From Gammaproteobacteria bacterium (lineage in GTDB: Bacteria > Pseudomonadota > Gammaproteobacteria > Ga0077536), in the NCBI GenBank assembly GCA_003540955.1, contig DPMX01000223.1, positions 1 to 8,368 on the forward strand: 8,368 nucleotides of DNA, written 5' to 3'. The position numbers and the translations under genes are program-made. How positions within the stretch are numbered: the first letter of the stretch is position 1; each line of letters opens with the position of its first letter. Shown piece after piece: positions 1-7,045 of this stretch. Under the pieces are notes generated by a model. The model saw nothing but the letters and a program-made list of their open reading frames with translations. It did not search any database and was not told where the DNA came from.

Positions 1-1536
1 CAGGGTATTGATAGCACCGCTATACGTAACACCTGGGATATCCGGGAAATTTAAATGTTCGGGAGATACCAAGGTGCCATCGGTTACGCTTGGGTAGTGG
101 CTGGGCGGCGGTTCGGTGCCTTGGGTTGCCCACTCATCGAGTGCGACAATCAATGCGCGCACTAGCGCACAATAATCGAGTTCATTGACGGGATTTAACG
201 ATGGGCTCCAGTACATAGGAGCATGTGCCAACATCTGCGGTCCGGCGTGACCACTGCCGCTGAGTAAATATGTACGGACCTCATCGGGTTGTTCAATTTC
301 ATTGCCTAACTCGTCAGTCACAACTAGGGAGCTGCGGCCTTGCCAGAATTCGGTACTCGAATCGACGTGCATTACTTTCGGACACACATTGTTTGCTAAG
401 CAACGTGCGAGTATCCCGCCTGTTTTACCGCTGATTGAATCGGTTTTGGTTGAGTAGGAGAATGGAAATTGATCGCCCGGATACAAATGATCCTCATGGT
501 GACGTGGGAAGCGACCAGGTTGGGAAAAGGGCTGATTTAAAAACATACCCCGGGAGCCGGTCAAGGTGATATAAAGCCCATCAAAGACCGGTCGGCCCGA
601 CATATCTTCATTAAAGCCGAGTCGGAGAAATTCACGTAAAAAGCGCCCAGGCTGTGAGCGGCCATGAGCGATACTGTAATCAACTCCTATTTGCCCGTCG
701 ATATTAAGCGGATTAGGTCTACCTTCATTGTCCGCATTTTCGTAGCGTAGGAACCCCAAAAGATCCCTTACACCAATTAACCCCAGGCCCATGACAATAG
801 GATCGCAGGCGGCGTAGATCAATTCATAGATTGCTCCAGCATCAAAGCCTTCGATTAAGTCGATTTCAATTTCGCGATTGGACACGAAGCGCCACCGATC
901 GCGGGGCACGACTACTCTAGCGTCCGGTTCGTGTTGCCGGACGGTTAGCGTCGCGCTACCCCGGTCGGGTTCGTGCGCGGGATAGGCCAGAGGGGCCTGA
1001 GCTTGCCCGTCCGTATGGGCGCAGATGATTTCTTCACGGCAGGTCTCTACAATTGTTGCTCCATCGTTGGTCGCGATTGGAAAGTCGGCGAGCAGGTGTC
1101 CGCTTGCGTGCTCGACGTAGCCAACGCCTGGCGCGACAGCGCCGTCCCATGCACTAAACACAACCACGTAGCCTTGGCGCATGAGAAACCCGTTGCCGGC
1201 GTCCTCTGCGCTACCGAGTTCGTTTGAGCCTAAACCCTTTACCGATTCGTTGAGATCAACTAGTGCAAGTTTATCACCGCGGTTTGGCGCATCGTACAAT
1301 ATGCGACGGTTTGATTTCGACATGTCGACCGGCTTCAGGATACAAAAGTCGACCGCATATTCGACTAGACCAGACGTATTGCGAGGTGCTTTGTCGAGAT
1401 TAACTATGTCCACATTTAGAGGGTGGTGTGGGTCGACTTGACCGTGTGCTCGACCAACTACCTTTTCGTAGGGTCCTAACGCGCCGAACGTCAGGCCTTC
1501 GAACGCGCTTTCGACGCGTTGTATATCCAATTTCAT
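1..1536 (-). CDS. Alpha/beta hydrolase domain protein (PF20091-like), C-terminus cut by window edge
   Basis: Reading the minus strand from the ATG at 1536 gives 512 codons with no stop up to base 1, so the 3' end lies outside the window. A strong AGGAGG (1545-1550) sits 8 nt before the start. The only other nearby ATG (1556) hits a stop after a few codons. The protein resembles the large 'alpha/beta hydrolase domain' family (PF20091): around residues 290-300 it reads AHGRSQPGRFLREF, matching that family's G-x-S-Q-x-G-R nucleophile elbow with Ser294, followed by a GFNED stretch, FDGLYITLTGSRG, and later a DQFPFSYS segment. His430 (SGSGHAGPQ) is a plausible catalytic histidine. No signal peptide is seen, so a cytoplasmic location is likely. 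The family is largely uncharacterised; esterase or amidase activity is an inference from the fold. It is transcribed divergently from the flavin oxidoreductase at 1710 across about 170 bp. Confidence 0.85.
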   Translation of the reverse strand, partial: MKLDIQRVESAFEGLTFGALGPYEKVVGRAHGQVDPHHPLNVDIVNLDKAPRNTSGLVEYAVDFCILKPVDMSKSNRRILYDAPNRGDKLALVDLNESVKGLGSNELGSAEDAGNGFLMRQGYVVVFSAWDGAVAPGVGYVEHASGHLLADFPIATNDGATIVETCREEIICAHTDGQAQAPLAYPAHEPDRGSATLTVRQHEPDARVVVPRDRWRFVSNREIEIDLIEGFDAGAIYELIYAACDPIVMGLGLIGVRDLLGFLRYENADNEGRPNPLNIDGQIGVDYSIAHGRSQPGRFLREFLRLGFNEDMSGRPVFDGLYITLTGSRGMFLNQPFSQPGRFPRHHEDHLYPGDQFPFSYSTKTDSISGKTGGILARCLANNVCPKVMHVDSSTEFWQGRSSLVVTDELGNEIEQPDEVRTYLLSGSGHAGPQMLAHAPMYWSPSLNPVNELDYCALVRALIVALDEWATQGTEPPPSHYPSVTDGTLVSPEHLNFPDIPGVTYSGAINTL

Positions 1537-1639
1537 CCCAAAACCCTCCTGCCCATCGAAGACAGATATTTGTTATTTAAGAGACAGTGGGAACCGAATT
1601 GCGACTTCCCTTAACTCTCTGTATTGAGTCCAGGCTGCC

Positions 1640-1671
1640 TTGACTAATATTCGCTGCCATGCTGATATCAT
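1640..1671 (+). promoter_or_regulatory. Possible promoter of the first flavin oxidoreductase gene
   Basis: TTGACT at 1640-1645 is a good -35 box. The best -10 match is TATCAT at 1666-1671 (5 of 6), but the 20-bp spacing is longer than ideal; TGATAT at 1663 gives 17 bp with a poorer match. Either would put the transcript start downstream of the ATG at 1659, which supports starting the gene at 1710. Seen in sequence only, so weak. Confidence 0.25.
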
Positions 1672-1709
1672 TACTCCAATTGCGCTCCAAAGAGCGAGGG
1701 AGAGACACC

Positions 1710-2954
1710 ATGGCAAAGCCCAAGGTAATTGTCCAGATCTACCCTGTTTTACCAGCGAAAGACCGAACCGATCGCGAACAACGACGCCCGCTTGGACGTA
1801 ACCGTGACGTTTATCATCGAGTTCTCCACGAGACACTAGATATCGTGCGCGAACTCGACGAGATGGGGGTGTGGGGTATTAGCACTATTGAACATCATCT
1901 TCATTCTGAAGGGTATGAGGTTGGACCAAATCCAGGTGTGCTTAACGCCTGGTGGGCAAGCCAAGTGAAGAATGCCTACGTCGGTGCTTTGGGTTATGTG
2001 ATGGCGACCCGAGATCCCATACGAGTCGCAGAAGAAACAGCTATTCTCGATCACATGACGCAAGGGCGTCTTTTCGTCGGGCTAACTCGGGGGTACCAGA
2101 AACGTTGGATGAGTACACTGGGTCAACATGTCGATGCGGTAGCAACCGTTTCTGACGGTAGCGATGACGATCTGAGGAACCGAAAGATTTTCGAAGAGCG
2201 CGTGAAAATGCTTGTCGACTGCTGGACCCAAGAGTCTGTCTCGAGCAGCAACTCTCACTACCAGATGCCATACCCACATGACACTGGTGTTGTGGGTTAT
2301 CCGGCGAATGACAGCATTCGTAAGGCCGGGGCTCCTGGTGAAGTCGATGCCGACGGAAATATACAGCGTTTGTGCGTCGTACCGAGCACCTACACAGATC
2401 CACATCCACCGATCTTTATGCCAATGAGTGGGAGCGCGGCCTCAATACCTTTTATGGCGAAAAATGGCTTCCGCCCGATTTATTTTACTCCGCTAAAAAC
2501 CTTAGTTGAGTTTTCGGAAATGTATGTGGAAGAAGGGAAGAAGGCAGGTATCGACTATACTCTTGGTGAGCGTCAAACGATCGCGCGCTGGATTCACCTT
2601 GGTGATAAGAAACAATTTCGTGAGCGAGTTCGGAATTACGATCAAGAGATGTATTACCACCATTACTCTACATTCTACGACAACCTACCACGGTCTGAGA
2701 GCGTGGAGGAAAACGTGGATTCCATGATCAAAAGTGGACTTTTCCTCGGTGGTTCTATAGCCGAGCTAAAAGATCAATGGCACGAAATTTACGAGCAGTT
2801 ACCGACGGAATACATCACGCTTATTTGGCATTACGCCCAGTGTCCAAAGGAGGTGATGCTGGACGAGCTAAATGCCTTCTTGACGGAAGTACTCCCTGAG
2901 CTCGAGGCGCCATCTTCCGATGGAGTCGTGGTGCAAGGCATGGCTGCATCGTAA
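1710..2954 (+). CDS. LLM-class flavin-dependent oxidoreductase (luciferase-like monooxygenase), LLM1
   Basis: This 414-residue protein has a bacterial-luciferase-like TIM barrel (PF00296). Such enzymes use reduced flavin (FMN or F420) and, in the monooxygenase members, O2 to oxidise organic substrates. Visible marks are EHH at residues 61-63, matching the conserved EHHF segment of luciferase-type enzymes, RDPIRVAEE at 101-109, and the family signature DHMTQGRLFVGLTRG at 114-128. PIFMPMSGSAAS at 244-255 looks like a flavin phosphate-contact strand and loop. The stretch 140-240 is long and acid-rich, probably an insertion or lid. An ATG at 1659 would add 17 residues, but the one at 1710 has GAGGGAG at 1696-1702 with 7 nt spacing and begins the first beta strand (KVIVQIYP), so 1710 is preferred. 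It diverges from the PF20091-like gene and converges on the hydrolase at 3105. Substrate and cofactor cannot be read from the sequence. Confidence 0.9.
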   Translation: MAKPKVIVQIYPVLPAKDRTDREQRRPLGRNRDVYHRVLHETLDIVRELDEMGVWGISTIEHHLHSEGYEVGPNPGVLNAWWASQVKNAYVGALGYVMATRDPIRVAEETAILDHMTQGRLFVGLTRGYQKRWMSTLGQHVDAVATVSDGSDDDLRNRKIFEERVKMLVDCWTQESVSSSNSHYQMPYPHDTGVVGYPANDSIRKAGAPGEVDADGNIQRLCVVPSTYTDPHPPIFMPMSGSAASIPFMAKNGFRPIYFTPLKTLVEFSEMYVEEGKKAGIDYTLGERQTIARWIHLGDKKQFRERVRNYDQEMYYHHYSTFYDNLPRSESVEENVDSMIKSGLFLGGSIAELKDQWHEIYEQLPTEYITLIWHYAQCPKEVMLDELNAFLTEVLPELEAPSSDGVVVQGMAAS

Positions 2955-2977
2955 CTGTTGAAGTAGCAACGCCATGT

Positions 2978-2999
2978 AGGTCTGCAGCTGAGCCTTTTT
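2978..2999 (+). terminator. Weak possible terminator after LLM1
   Basis: A short imperfect stem (AGGT with GCCT, one G-U pair, then a mismatch) encloses CTGCAGCTGA and runs straight into five T residues at 2995-2999, 24 nt after the LLM1 stop. The T-run and position fit a rho-independent terminator, but the stem is only about four pairs, so this is tentative. Confidence 0.25.
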
Positions 3000-3104
3000 A
3001 TGGATAAGTTTGGTGCGGTACAGATCGCAATCTAGGATCAGCCGTTACTGAATTATGTACAGATTCACTTCCAGCAGTATTTCGAATTGGACTTGGATGT
3101 ATGT

Positions 3105-3962
3105 TCATGATTTAACCATCGATACTACCCGTTCACATAGGTCGCTATCTGGATCGAGAAACCCATCCACGACATTGAAGTGATGTTTGTCTGTTTGCTC
3201 GAAGTAGTCACCTCGCAGGCCGGCGTTTTTCCATGCTTTGATATAATCAGCTGACTGGCGCCGAAACTCGCTCGACTCTTCAGCACCGACGTCAGCAATT
3301 AGAGGCGCGGCTGCTTTAGGAATATTAAATATGGGACTTTCCCGTTGAATGATTTCATCGTTAAGCTGCAATGCTTGTTGTACGAACGCATAACGGATAG
3401 GTGATAAATCATAGAGGCCGCTGATGGCGTAGCATCCTTTAATTGTGTCGGAAGCTAAACCGTAATCATCTAGCCAGTTTGTACACAGCACTCGCACTGC
3501 TTGATGCCCGCCGGCGGAATGCCCCGCGACGTAGATGCGTTCACGATCGCCGTGGTACTTTTTATCCGTGTTACGAGCCCACGCGACGGCAGCACGTGAT
3601 TGTCGTGTTATTTCGGGCAAGGTGACTTTAGGACACAATGCGTAGTCGGTCACTAAAACGGTGATCCCGTGGGCGACTAGACCGCGCGCTACGAAACTAA
3701 AATGTTTTGAACTCAAGCGACGCCAGTAACCCCCATGGATAAAAATCAAAATTGGCGCTTCAGGATTTTCCGCAGGGAAGATATCTAATGTTTCTTCGAC
3801 CGTTGGACCATAGGGTACGTCGAGTGAGCAGGTGAGATCGCTGCGGGCAGCTGCGCTTTGTGAACTATAAAAATTAAAGTAAGGATCGAGGTCACCGAGA
3901 ATCAAACCTAGATTATATTCGGCGTCGATTTCTTCGGTGGTAGCAAAGTTTTTATAAAGCAC
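3105..3962 (-). CDS. Alpha/beta hydrolase, kynurenine-formamidase/esterase-like
   Basis: The 285-residue cytoplasmic protein has the alpha/beta-hydrolase marks of the formamidase/BD-FAE-like esterase group. HGGYW at 76-80 forms the oxyanion hole. GHSAGG at 147-152 is the nucleophile elbow with Ser149. His260/His261 (DKHHF) supply the catalytic histidine. The acid is probably Glu229, within GAEESSEF, where arylformamidases usually have Asp; Asp224 is the alternative. Arylformamidases with HGGYW hydrolyse N-formylkynurenine, but related proteins act on other esters or amides, and no tryptophan-degradation genes are nearby, so the substrate is open. The start is a GTG with GAAGGAA (3968-3974) 5 nt before it. 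It converges on LLM1 (150-bp gap) and diverges from the thioesterase gene across 300 bp; a promoter-like pair lies at 4004-4032. Confidence 0.88.
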   Translation of the reverse strand: MLYKNFATTEEIDAEYNLGLILGDLDPYFNFYSSQSAAARSDLTCSLDVPYGPTVEETLDIFPAENPEAPILIFIHGGYWRRLSSKHFSFVARGLVAHGITVLVTDYALCPKVTLPEITRQSRAAVAWARNTDKKYHGDRERIYVAGHSAGGHQAVRVLCTNWLDDYGLASDTIKGCYAISGLYDLSPIRYAFVQQALQLNDEIIQRESPIFNIPKAAAPLIADVGAEESSEFRRQSADYIKAWKNAGLRGDYFEQTDKHHFNVVDGFLDPDSDLCERVVSMVKS

Positions 3963-4262
3963 GTGGGTTCCTTCTTATCTAAAGTGCCGAGACATGATAA
4001 GCCAAAATACGGTCAGGATGATTTCTTGTAAACTCAAAGCTTGTTTTAGGTGACTTCAGGGCAGAAAAATGACATAAAATCATCAAGTGTTTTACTACTG
4101 TCGGCAGTGCCTTAGAGGATGTATAGGAGAGGCTGTCGCTATACTAAACAGAATGCGCCATGACTGTTGTGGTTTGCAAGGAAACTTTTCCAATCTGCAG
4201 ATCCTAGCAACGCCGTATGATATGAAGGAAAATTGTGTATTTAAGCACAATAAAGAAATGCG
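3963..4262. other. 300-bp divergent intergenic region
   Basis: This spacer separates the minus-strand hydrolase from the plus-strand thioesterase and must hold promoters for both. Seen in it are a promoter-like pair for the hydrolase (4004-4032, minus), a perfect 5+5 bp inverted repeat GGAAA-CT-TTTCC at 4180-4191 that could be an operator, and -10-like hexamers TATACT (4140-4145) and TATGAT (4216-4221) facing the thioesterase without convincing -35 boxes. A 14-codon ORF (4222-4266) overlaps the thioesterase start. No RNA gene or longer coding stretch is recognised. Confidence 0.5.
4004..4032 (-). promoter_or_regulatory. Putative sigma-70-type promoter of the alpha/beta hydrolase gene
   Basis: On the minus strand TTTACA (4032-4027, 5 of 6 to TTGACA) is followed after 17 bp by TATTTT (4009-4004, 4 of 6 to TATAAT). 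Transcription would begin near 3997, leaving a leader of about 35 nt that contains the ribosome binding site and GTG start. Spacing and position are good; the -10 is only fair. Confidence 0.4.
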
Positions 4263-5171
4263 ATGACTGAAACGTTTGCCCATACCGTACACCGATCTAG
4301 TGTTAATGCATGGGAGTGTGATGAAAATGGACACTTAAACGTTCGTTACTACATAGACAAAAATTACCAAGGGCTCATTCATCTACTGGCCGAGTTCGGT
4401 TTATATCCCCAGCTCCTTCGCCAGCGTGATTGGCGAATGGCAATCGTAAGCCAACACATTCGCTTCCATCGTGAAGTGAGGCTGGCGATACCGATCACGA
4501 TCCGGGGTCAGCTGGTGGGGAAACAGAATTCTAGAGTCACCGCATATACAGAAATGCGACATAGCCGGGACGATACACTGTTTGCGAGCTTTTATAGTGA
4601 AATAGATATCGTCAACTCTGAAGATAAACCGCCAGAGGATTTTGATCTCCGAATCAATGATTCAGGCTTCCAGGTTCCTGATCACGGTGTCGCTAGGAGC
4701 CTTTATGCGGAAGAGATCCCGGTGAAATCCGTTAAGGAGGCTTTGGACATGGGTTACGTAGAAACGGGGCGTGGGACGGTAATGGCTGAAGAGTGTGGTA
4801 CTGACGGCGCTATGGAATTTTATCAATACGGCGCTCGTATAGCCGATGCAATCCCCAATTTTATGTCCATTTTGCAAAGTGACGCTGAATTCGCGTTACG
4901 TAGTTCTGGTGAGCTTGGCGGTGCAGTGATTGAAAGCCGTGCTGATTATTACTCGGTGCTTATGCATAACAGCCGATTTGTTATTTTGTCGGGCCTTCGC
5001 TCATTTACCGCGAAGACGAAGCGTCTGAGTCATCTCCTATTTGATCTTGATACTGAATTGCCTGTTGTCCATAGTCAGGGAGTCGCGGTTGCACTTGACC
5101 TGAAGACACGTCGTTCCGTGTCGTTCAGTGCGGATCGCATCAATCGGATGCAGGCTCAGCAGCTTAAGTAG
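4263..5171 (+). CDS. Double-hotdog acyl-CoA/acyl-ACP thioesterase family protein
   Basis: The 302-residue protein looks like two 4HBT-type hotdog domains in tandem, about residues 5-125 and 150-290; single-domain relatives are about half this length. In the first domain AWECDENGHLNVRYYI (16-31) matches the thioesterase motif D-x-x-G-H-x-N, with Asp20, His24 and Asn26 as likely active-site residues. In the second, GTDGAMEFYQYGARIADA lacks that motif and is probably structural. Family members hydrolyse acyl-CoA or acyl-ACP thioesters in the cytoplasm; chain length is unknown. An in-frame TAA lies four codons upstream of the ATG at 4263, so this is the only ATG start. The ribosome binding site is poor (AAAGAAATGCG), and a 14-codon upstream ORF overlaps the start as ATGA, so translational coupling is possible. 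The HIT gene follows after 107 bp. Sure of fold, less so of substrate. Confidence 0.85.
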   Translation: MTETFAHTVHRSSVNAWECDENGHLNVRYYIDKNYQGLIHLLAEFGLYPQLLRQRDWRMAIVSQHIRFHREVRLAIPITIRGQLVGKQNSRVTAYTEMRHSRDDTLFASFYSEIDIVNSEDKPPEDFDLRINDSGFQVPDHGVARSLYAEEIPVKSVKEALDMGYVETGRGTVMAEECGTDGAMEFYQYGARIADAIPNFMSILQSDAEFALRSSGELGGAVIESRADYYSVLMHNSRFVILSGLRSFTAKTKRLSHLLFDLDTELPVVHSQGVAVALDLKTRRSVSFSADRINRMQAQQLK

Positions 5172-5184
5172 CACAGTTTATTTT

Positions 5185-5212
5185 TAGACCGATTATCGAC
5201 ATTGCTTATACT
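5185..5212 (+). promoter_or_regulatory. Possible promoter in the thioesterase-HIT gap
   Basis: TAGACC (5185-5190, 4 of 6 to TTGACA) and TATACT (5207-5212, 5 of 6 to TATAAT) are separated by 16 bp. This could let the HIT gene be transcribed apart from the thioesterase. The -10 overlaps the inverted repeat that begins at 5210, which suggests control at this site. No experimental support. Confidence 0.35.
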
Positions 5213-5244
5213 TGACTACGATGCCAAACCAGCGTGAGTCAAGT
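5210..5244. repeat. Perfect 8-bp inverted repeat upstream of the HIT gene
   Basis: ACTTGACT (5210-5217) and AGTCAAGT (5237-5244) are perfect reverse complements separated by 19 nt. The left arm overlaps the -10-like TATACT. It could be an operator for a dimeric regulator, or a hairpin in the RNA ending thioesterase transcripts; the following TTTGTTG is too poor a T-run for a typical terminator. Confidence 0.5.
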
Positions 5245-5278
5245 TTGTTGCAATAAAAGTAATTAAGGAGAATGTTGG

Positions 5279-5695
5279 ATGGCGTACGCGGACGATAATA
5301 TTTTCGCTAAGATATTACGGGGCGAAATTCCTTCCTCTAGGGTTTACGAAAATGAGCACTCACTTGCATTCATGGATGCGATGCCGCAAGTGCCAGGACA
5401 CACGTTAGTCATCCCAAAATATCCCGCAGAGAATTTACTTGATGTTGACCCCGAGTATTTGGCTTCGACAATTCAGGTTACGCAGAGGATAGCGGCTGCG
5501 ATTAAGGTTGCGTTCGATGCGCCGGGGATAATGGTCGCGCAGCTCAATGGTAGCGCGGCAGGGCAAACTGTTTTCCATCTACATTTTCATATTATTCCGA
5601 GACACGATGGTATCGAGTTCAAACTGCATGCGCGGGATCTGGAAGATCCAAGTGTACTTGAAGAGCATGCCCAGCGGATCCGTGCGGCCCTCTAG
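5279..5695 (+). CDS. HIT family protein (Hint-like nucleotide hydrolase)
   Basis: This is a complete 138-residue HIT protein of normal length. The family cuts nucleoside phosphoramidates, adenylates or dinucleoside polyphosphates through a covalent nucleotidyl-histidine. The N-terminal part IFAKILRGEIPSSRVYE (8-24) and the GHTLVIPK strand (40-47) are typical of bacterial Hint proteins. The catalytic histidine triad is intact: H-L-H-F-H at 100-104, with His102 expected to attack the phosphate. Asn90 (QLNGS) is the usual nucleotide-contact residue. AAGGAG at 5265-5270 lies 8 nt before the ATG at 5279; an ATG at 5272 is out of frame and stops quickly. It follows the thioesterase by 107 bp on the same strand, but with its own possible promoter. 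It converges on LLM2, with a terminator at 5828-5845. A cytoplasmic housekeeping role is likely. Confidence 0.95.
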   Translation: MAYADDNIFAKILRGEIPSSRVYENEHSLAFMDAMPQVPGHTLVIPKYPAENLLDVDPEYLASTIQVTQRIAAAIKVAFDAPGIMVAQLNGSAAGQTVFHLHFHIIPRHDGIEFKLHARDLEDPSVLEEHAQRIRAAL

Positions 5696-5793
5696 GGCTA
5701 AACCCGTAGCACTGCCGTAAGCAATGAGCTCAATGCATTCTCCGCGAAATTCTTAAAATGCAAGTGTTGAGCAACGCTGATTTCATTGTTCTT

Positions 5794-5869
5794 GATTATT
5801 GCGAGCTCCACTCAATTGCAGAGCGTCCCTCCTCTGGAGGTTTTTGATTGAGTGATGGACGCAATGGTT
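5794..5869. repeat. Nested imperfect inverted repeat between HIT and LLM2
   Basis: Three stems are nested on one axis. ATTGCG (5798-5803) pairs with CGCAAT (5860-5865). After a 5x5 internal loop, CACTCAAT (5809-5816) pairs with ATTGAGTG (5847-5854). Inside lies CCTCC/GGAGG (5828-5832/5836-5840). G-U and A-T pairs can extend the outer stem to about 5794/5869. GCGTCC (5823-5828) can also pair with GGACGC (5857-5862), crossing the middle stem. The element fills the gap between two convergent genes. Confidence 0.6.
5828..5845 (+). terminator. Rho-independent terminator of the HIT gene
   Basis: CCTCC (5828-5832), loop TCT, GGAGG (5836-5840), then five T residues (5841-5845). The perfect GC-rich stem running straight into a T-run is the classic form on the plus strand, about 130 nt after the HIT stop. 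It is the core of the larger nested inverted repeat. No T-run follows in the other direction, so the minus strand is not obviously served. Confidence 0.65.
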
Positions 5870-5895
5870 CGATCGTGGTGACGCTAAGCCGATGT

Positions 5896-7005
5896 TTAAG
5901 ATGCGAGTTGAAGATTCAAATCGGTCGGCGTCGCTAGTGTCTTTGTCTTCCATTTTTTCAGCTCAGGTAGCACGTGCTCGGCGAAGCAGCGCATATTCCG
6001 TTCTGCTTCGTCGTAGGGCATGCCTGCATAGCTCAGATTACAGGTCAGCAAATTCATGTCGATAATTTCATGGATGTAAGCGATTTTCTCAATCACTTGC
6101 TTCGGTGTGCCCCAGGGCATTAGTTCCGCGAAATCTTTCGCTGCGCCATCGAGGCCATGCCGTTCAATGTATTTCCCAACGTTTTTATAGAATTCATAGC
6201 CTTTTTGTGTTCCAAATTCTTTGCCAGCCATTTCATAGTGCTTCATCGCGGTGTGGTAGTAGGCGCCGATCCATTTATACGCCATTTCTTCTGCTCGACC
6301 GGCGTCCTTGTCAACAAAGAAAAAACCGCCACACACCGGTTGTGGTGCGGCGCATGAATTCTCTTTCTCATAGACTTCGCGATAGATCGCGAAGTCTTGT
6401 TTTACGACATCCCAGGGTTTTTGGGGGATCACTAATAGACCAACGCCAAGGCGAGCCATAATTGGCATTGATTCGGGTGAGACTGCGGCCGCATAAGTCC
6501 TACCCTTAAAAGATTTAAGGGGCTGTGGTCGGATATTGCGCCGCGGTTGCTGGATAGTGGCGCCACCTTCAAGATATCCGAGTTCTAGGCCCTCGAGCAG
6601 AAGTTCCGCGTATTCGACAAATCGCTCGCGTCCTTTGCCCTGGTCAATGCGGAAACCTTCGTACTCTATATTACCGAGACCCCGACCAAGACCCAGAATC
6701 ATGCGTCCGCCGGACAAGTGGTCCAGCATCGAGACTTGTTCCGCCACGCGCATGGGATCATGCCACGGCAGCACAATAACGCTGGTTCCAAGTTTCGCGT
6801 GTTTTGTTTTGGCGGCCATGTAGGTTAGAAATTGAACAGGGTCTGGGCACATCGTGTACTCGGTAAAGTGATGCTCTATCGACCAGATAGACTCGAAGCC
6901 GAGGGGCTCGGCCAATTCTGCTAACCGTAGCTCCTCGCGATAGACTTCGGCATCCGGTAGGCGGTTACCAGGATTTTGAAAGATTGGGGAATAACCGACG
7001 TGCAT
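5896..7005 (-). CDS. LLM-class flavin-dependent oxidoreductase (luciferase-like monooxygenase), LLM2
   Basis: A 369-residue TIM-barrel flavin enzyme of PF00296. EHHFTEY at 44-50 closely matches the active-site segment of bacterial luciferase alpha chains, whose first histidine is catalytic. WHDPMRVAEQ (81-90) and DHLSGGRMILGLGRG (95-109) are family signatures. YAAAVSPESMPIMARLG (161-177) fits the flavin-phosphate strand and helix. Length is usual for the group and no signal peptide is seen. A TTG at 7029 would add 8 residues but lacks a ribosome binding site; the ATG at 7005 has AGAGGA about 6 nt upstream and starts the first beta strand (MHVGYSP). It is a distant paralogue of LLM1, sharing the EHH and DH...GR motifs, but is shorter in the middle. 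TAGAAT (7053-7048) is a possible -10 box, without a clear -35. Substrate and choice of FMN or F420 are unknown. Confidence 0.92.
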   Translation of the reverse strand: MHVGYSPIFQNPGNRLPDAEVYREELRLAELAEPLGFESIWSIEHHFTEYTMCPDPVQFLTYMAAKTKHAKLGTSVIVLPWHDPMRVAEQVSMLDHLSGGRMILGLGRGLGNIEYEGFRIDQGKGRERFVEYAELLLEGLELGYLEGGATIQQPRRNIRPQPLKSFKGRTYAAAVSPESMPIMARLGVGLLVIPQKPWDVVKQDFAIYREVYEKENSCAAPQPVCGGFFFVDKDAGRAEEMAYKWIGAYYHTAMKHYEMAGKEFGTQKGYEFYKNVGKYIERHGLDGAAKDFAELMPWGTPKQVIEKIAYIHEIIDMNLLTCNLSYAGMPYDEAERNMRCFAEHVLPELKKWKTKTLATPTDLNLQLAS

Positions 7006-7045
7006 TGTCTGTCCTCTAGTGATATTCAAAGTTAGGAATGTAGCA

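Noticed and set aside
973..1441. Two plus-strand ORFs of 84 and 86 codons
   Set aside because: They lie antisense inside the 512-codon minus-strand alpha/beta hydrolase gene, which has clear family motifs and a strong ribosome binding site.
3020..3034. AGAT-CGCA-ATCT small palindrome in the LLM1-hydrolase gap
   Set aside because: Four A/T-rich pairs without a T-run in either direction, within chance expectation.
2998..3108. A 36-codon minus-strand ORF starting in an ATGA overlap with the hydrolase stop
   Set aside because: The overlap is suggestive, but the peptide is Pro/Ser/His-rich without structure-like pattern, and an open stretch this short is expected by chance.
4095..4334. Minus-strand ORF of 79 codons across the divergent spacer
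   Set aside because: It overlaps the start of the thioesterase gene, has a Cys/Phe/Arg-rich, non-protein-like composition, and shows no ribosome binding site or recognisable motif.
5687..5698. GCCC-TCTA-GGGC hairpin over the HIT stop codon
   Set aside because: Only four pairs and no T-run follow; the stem at 5828-5845 is a far better terminator.
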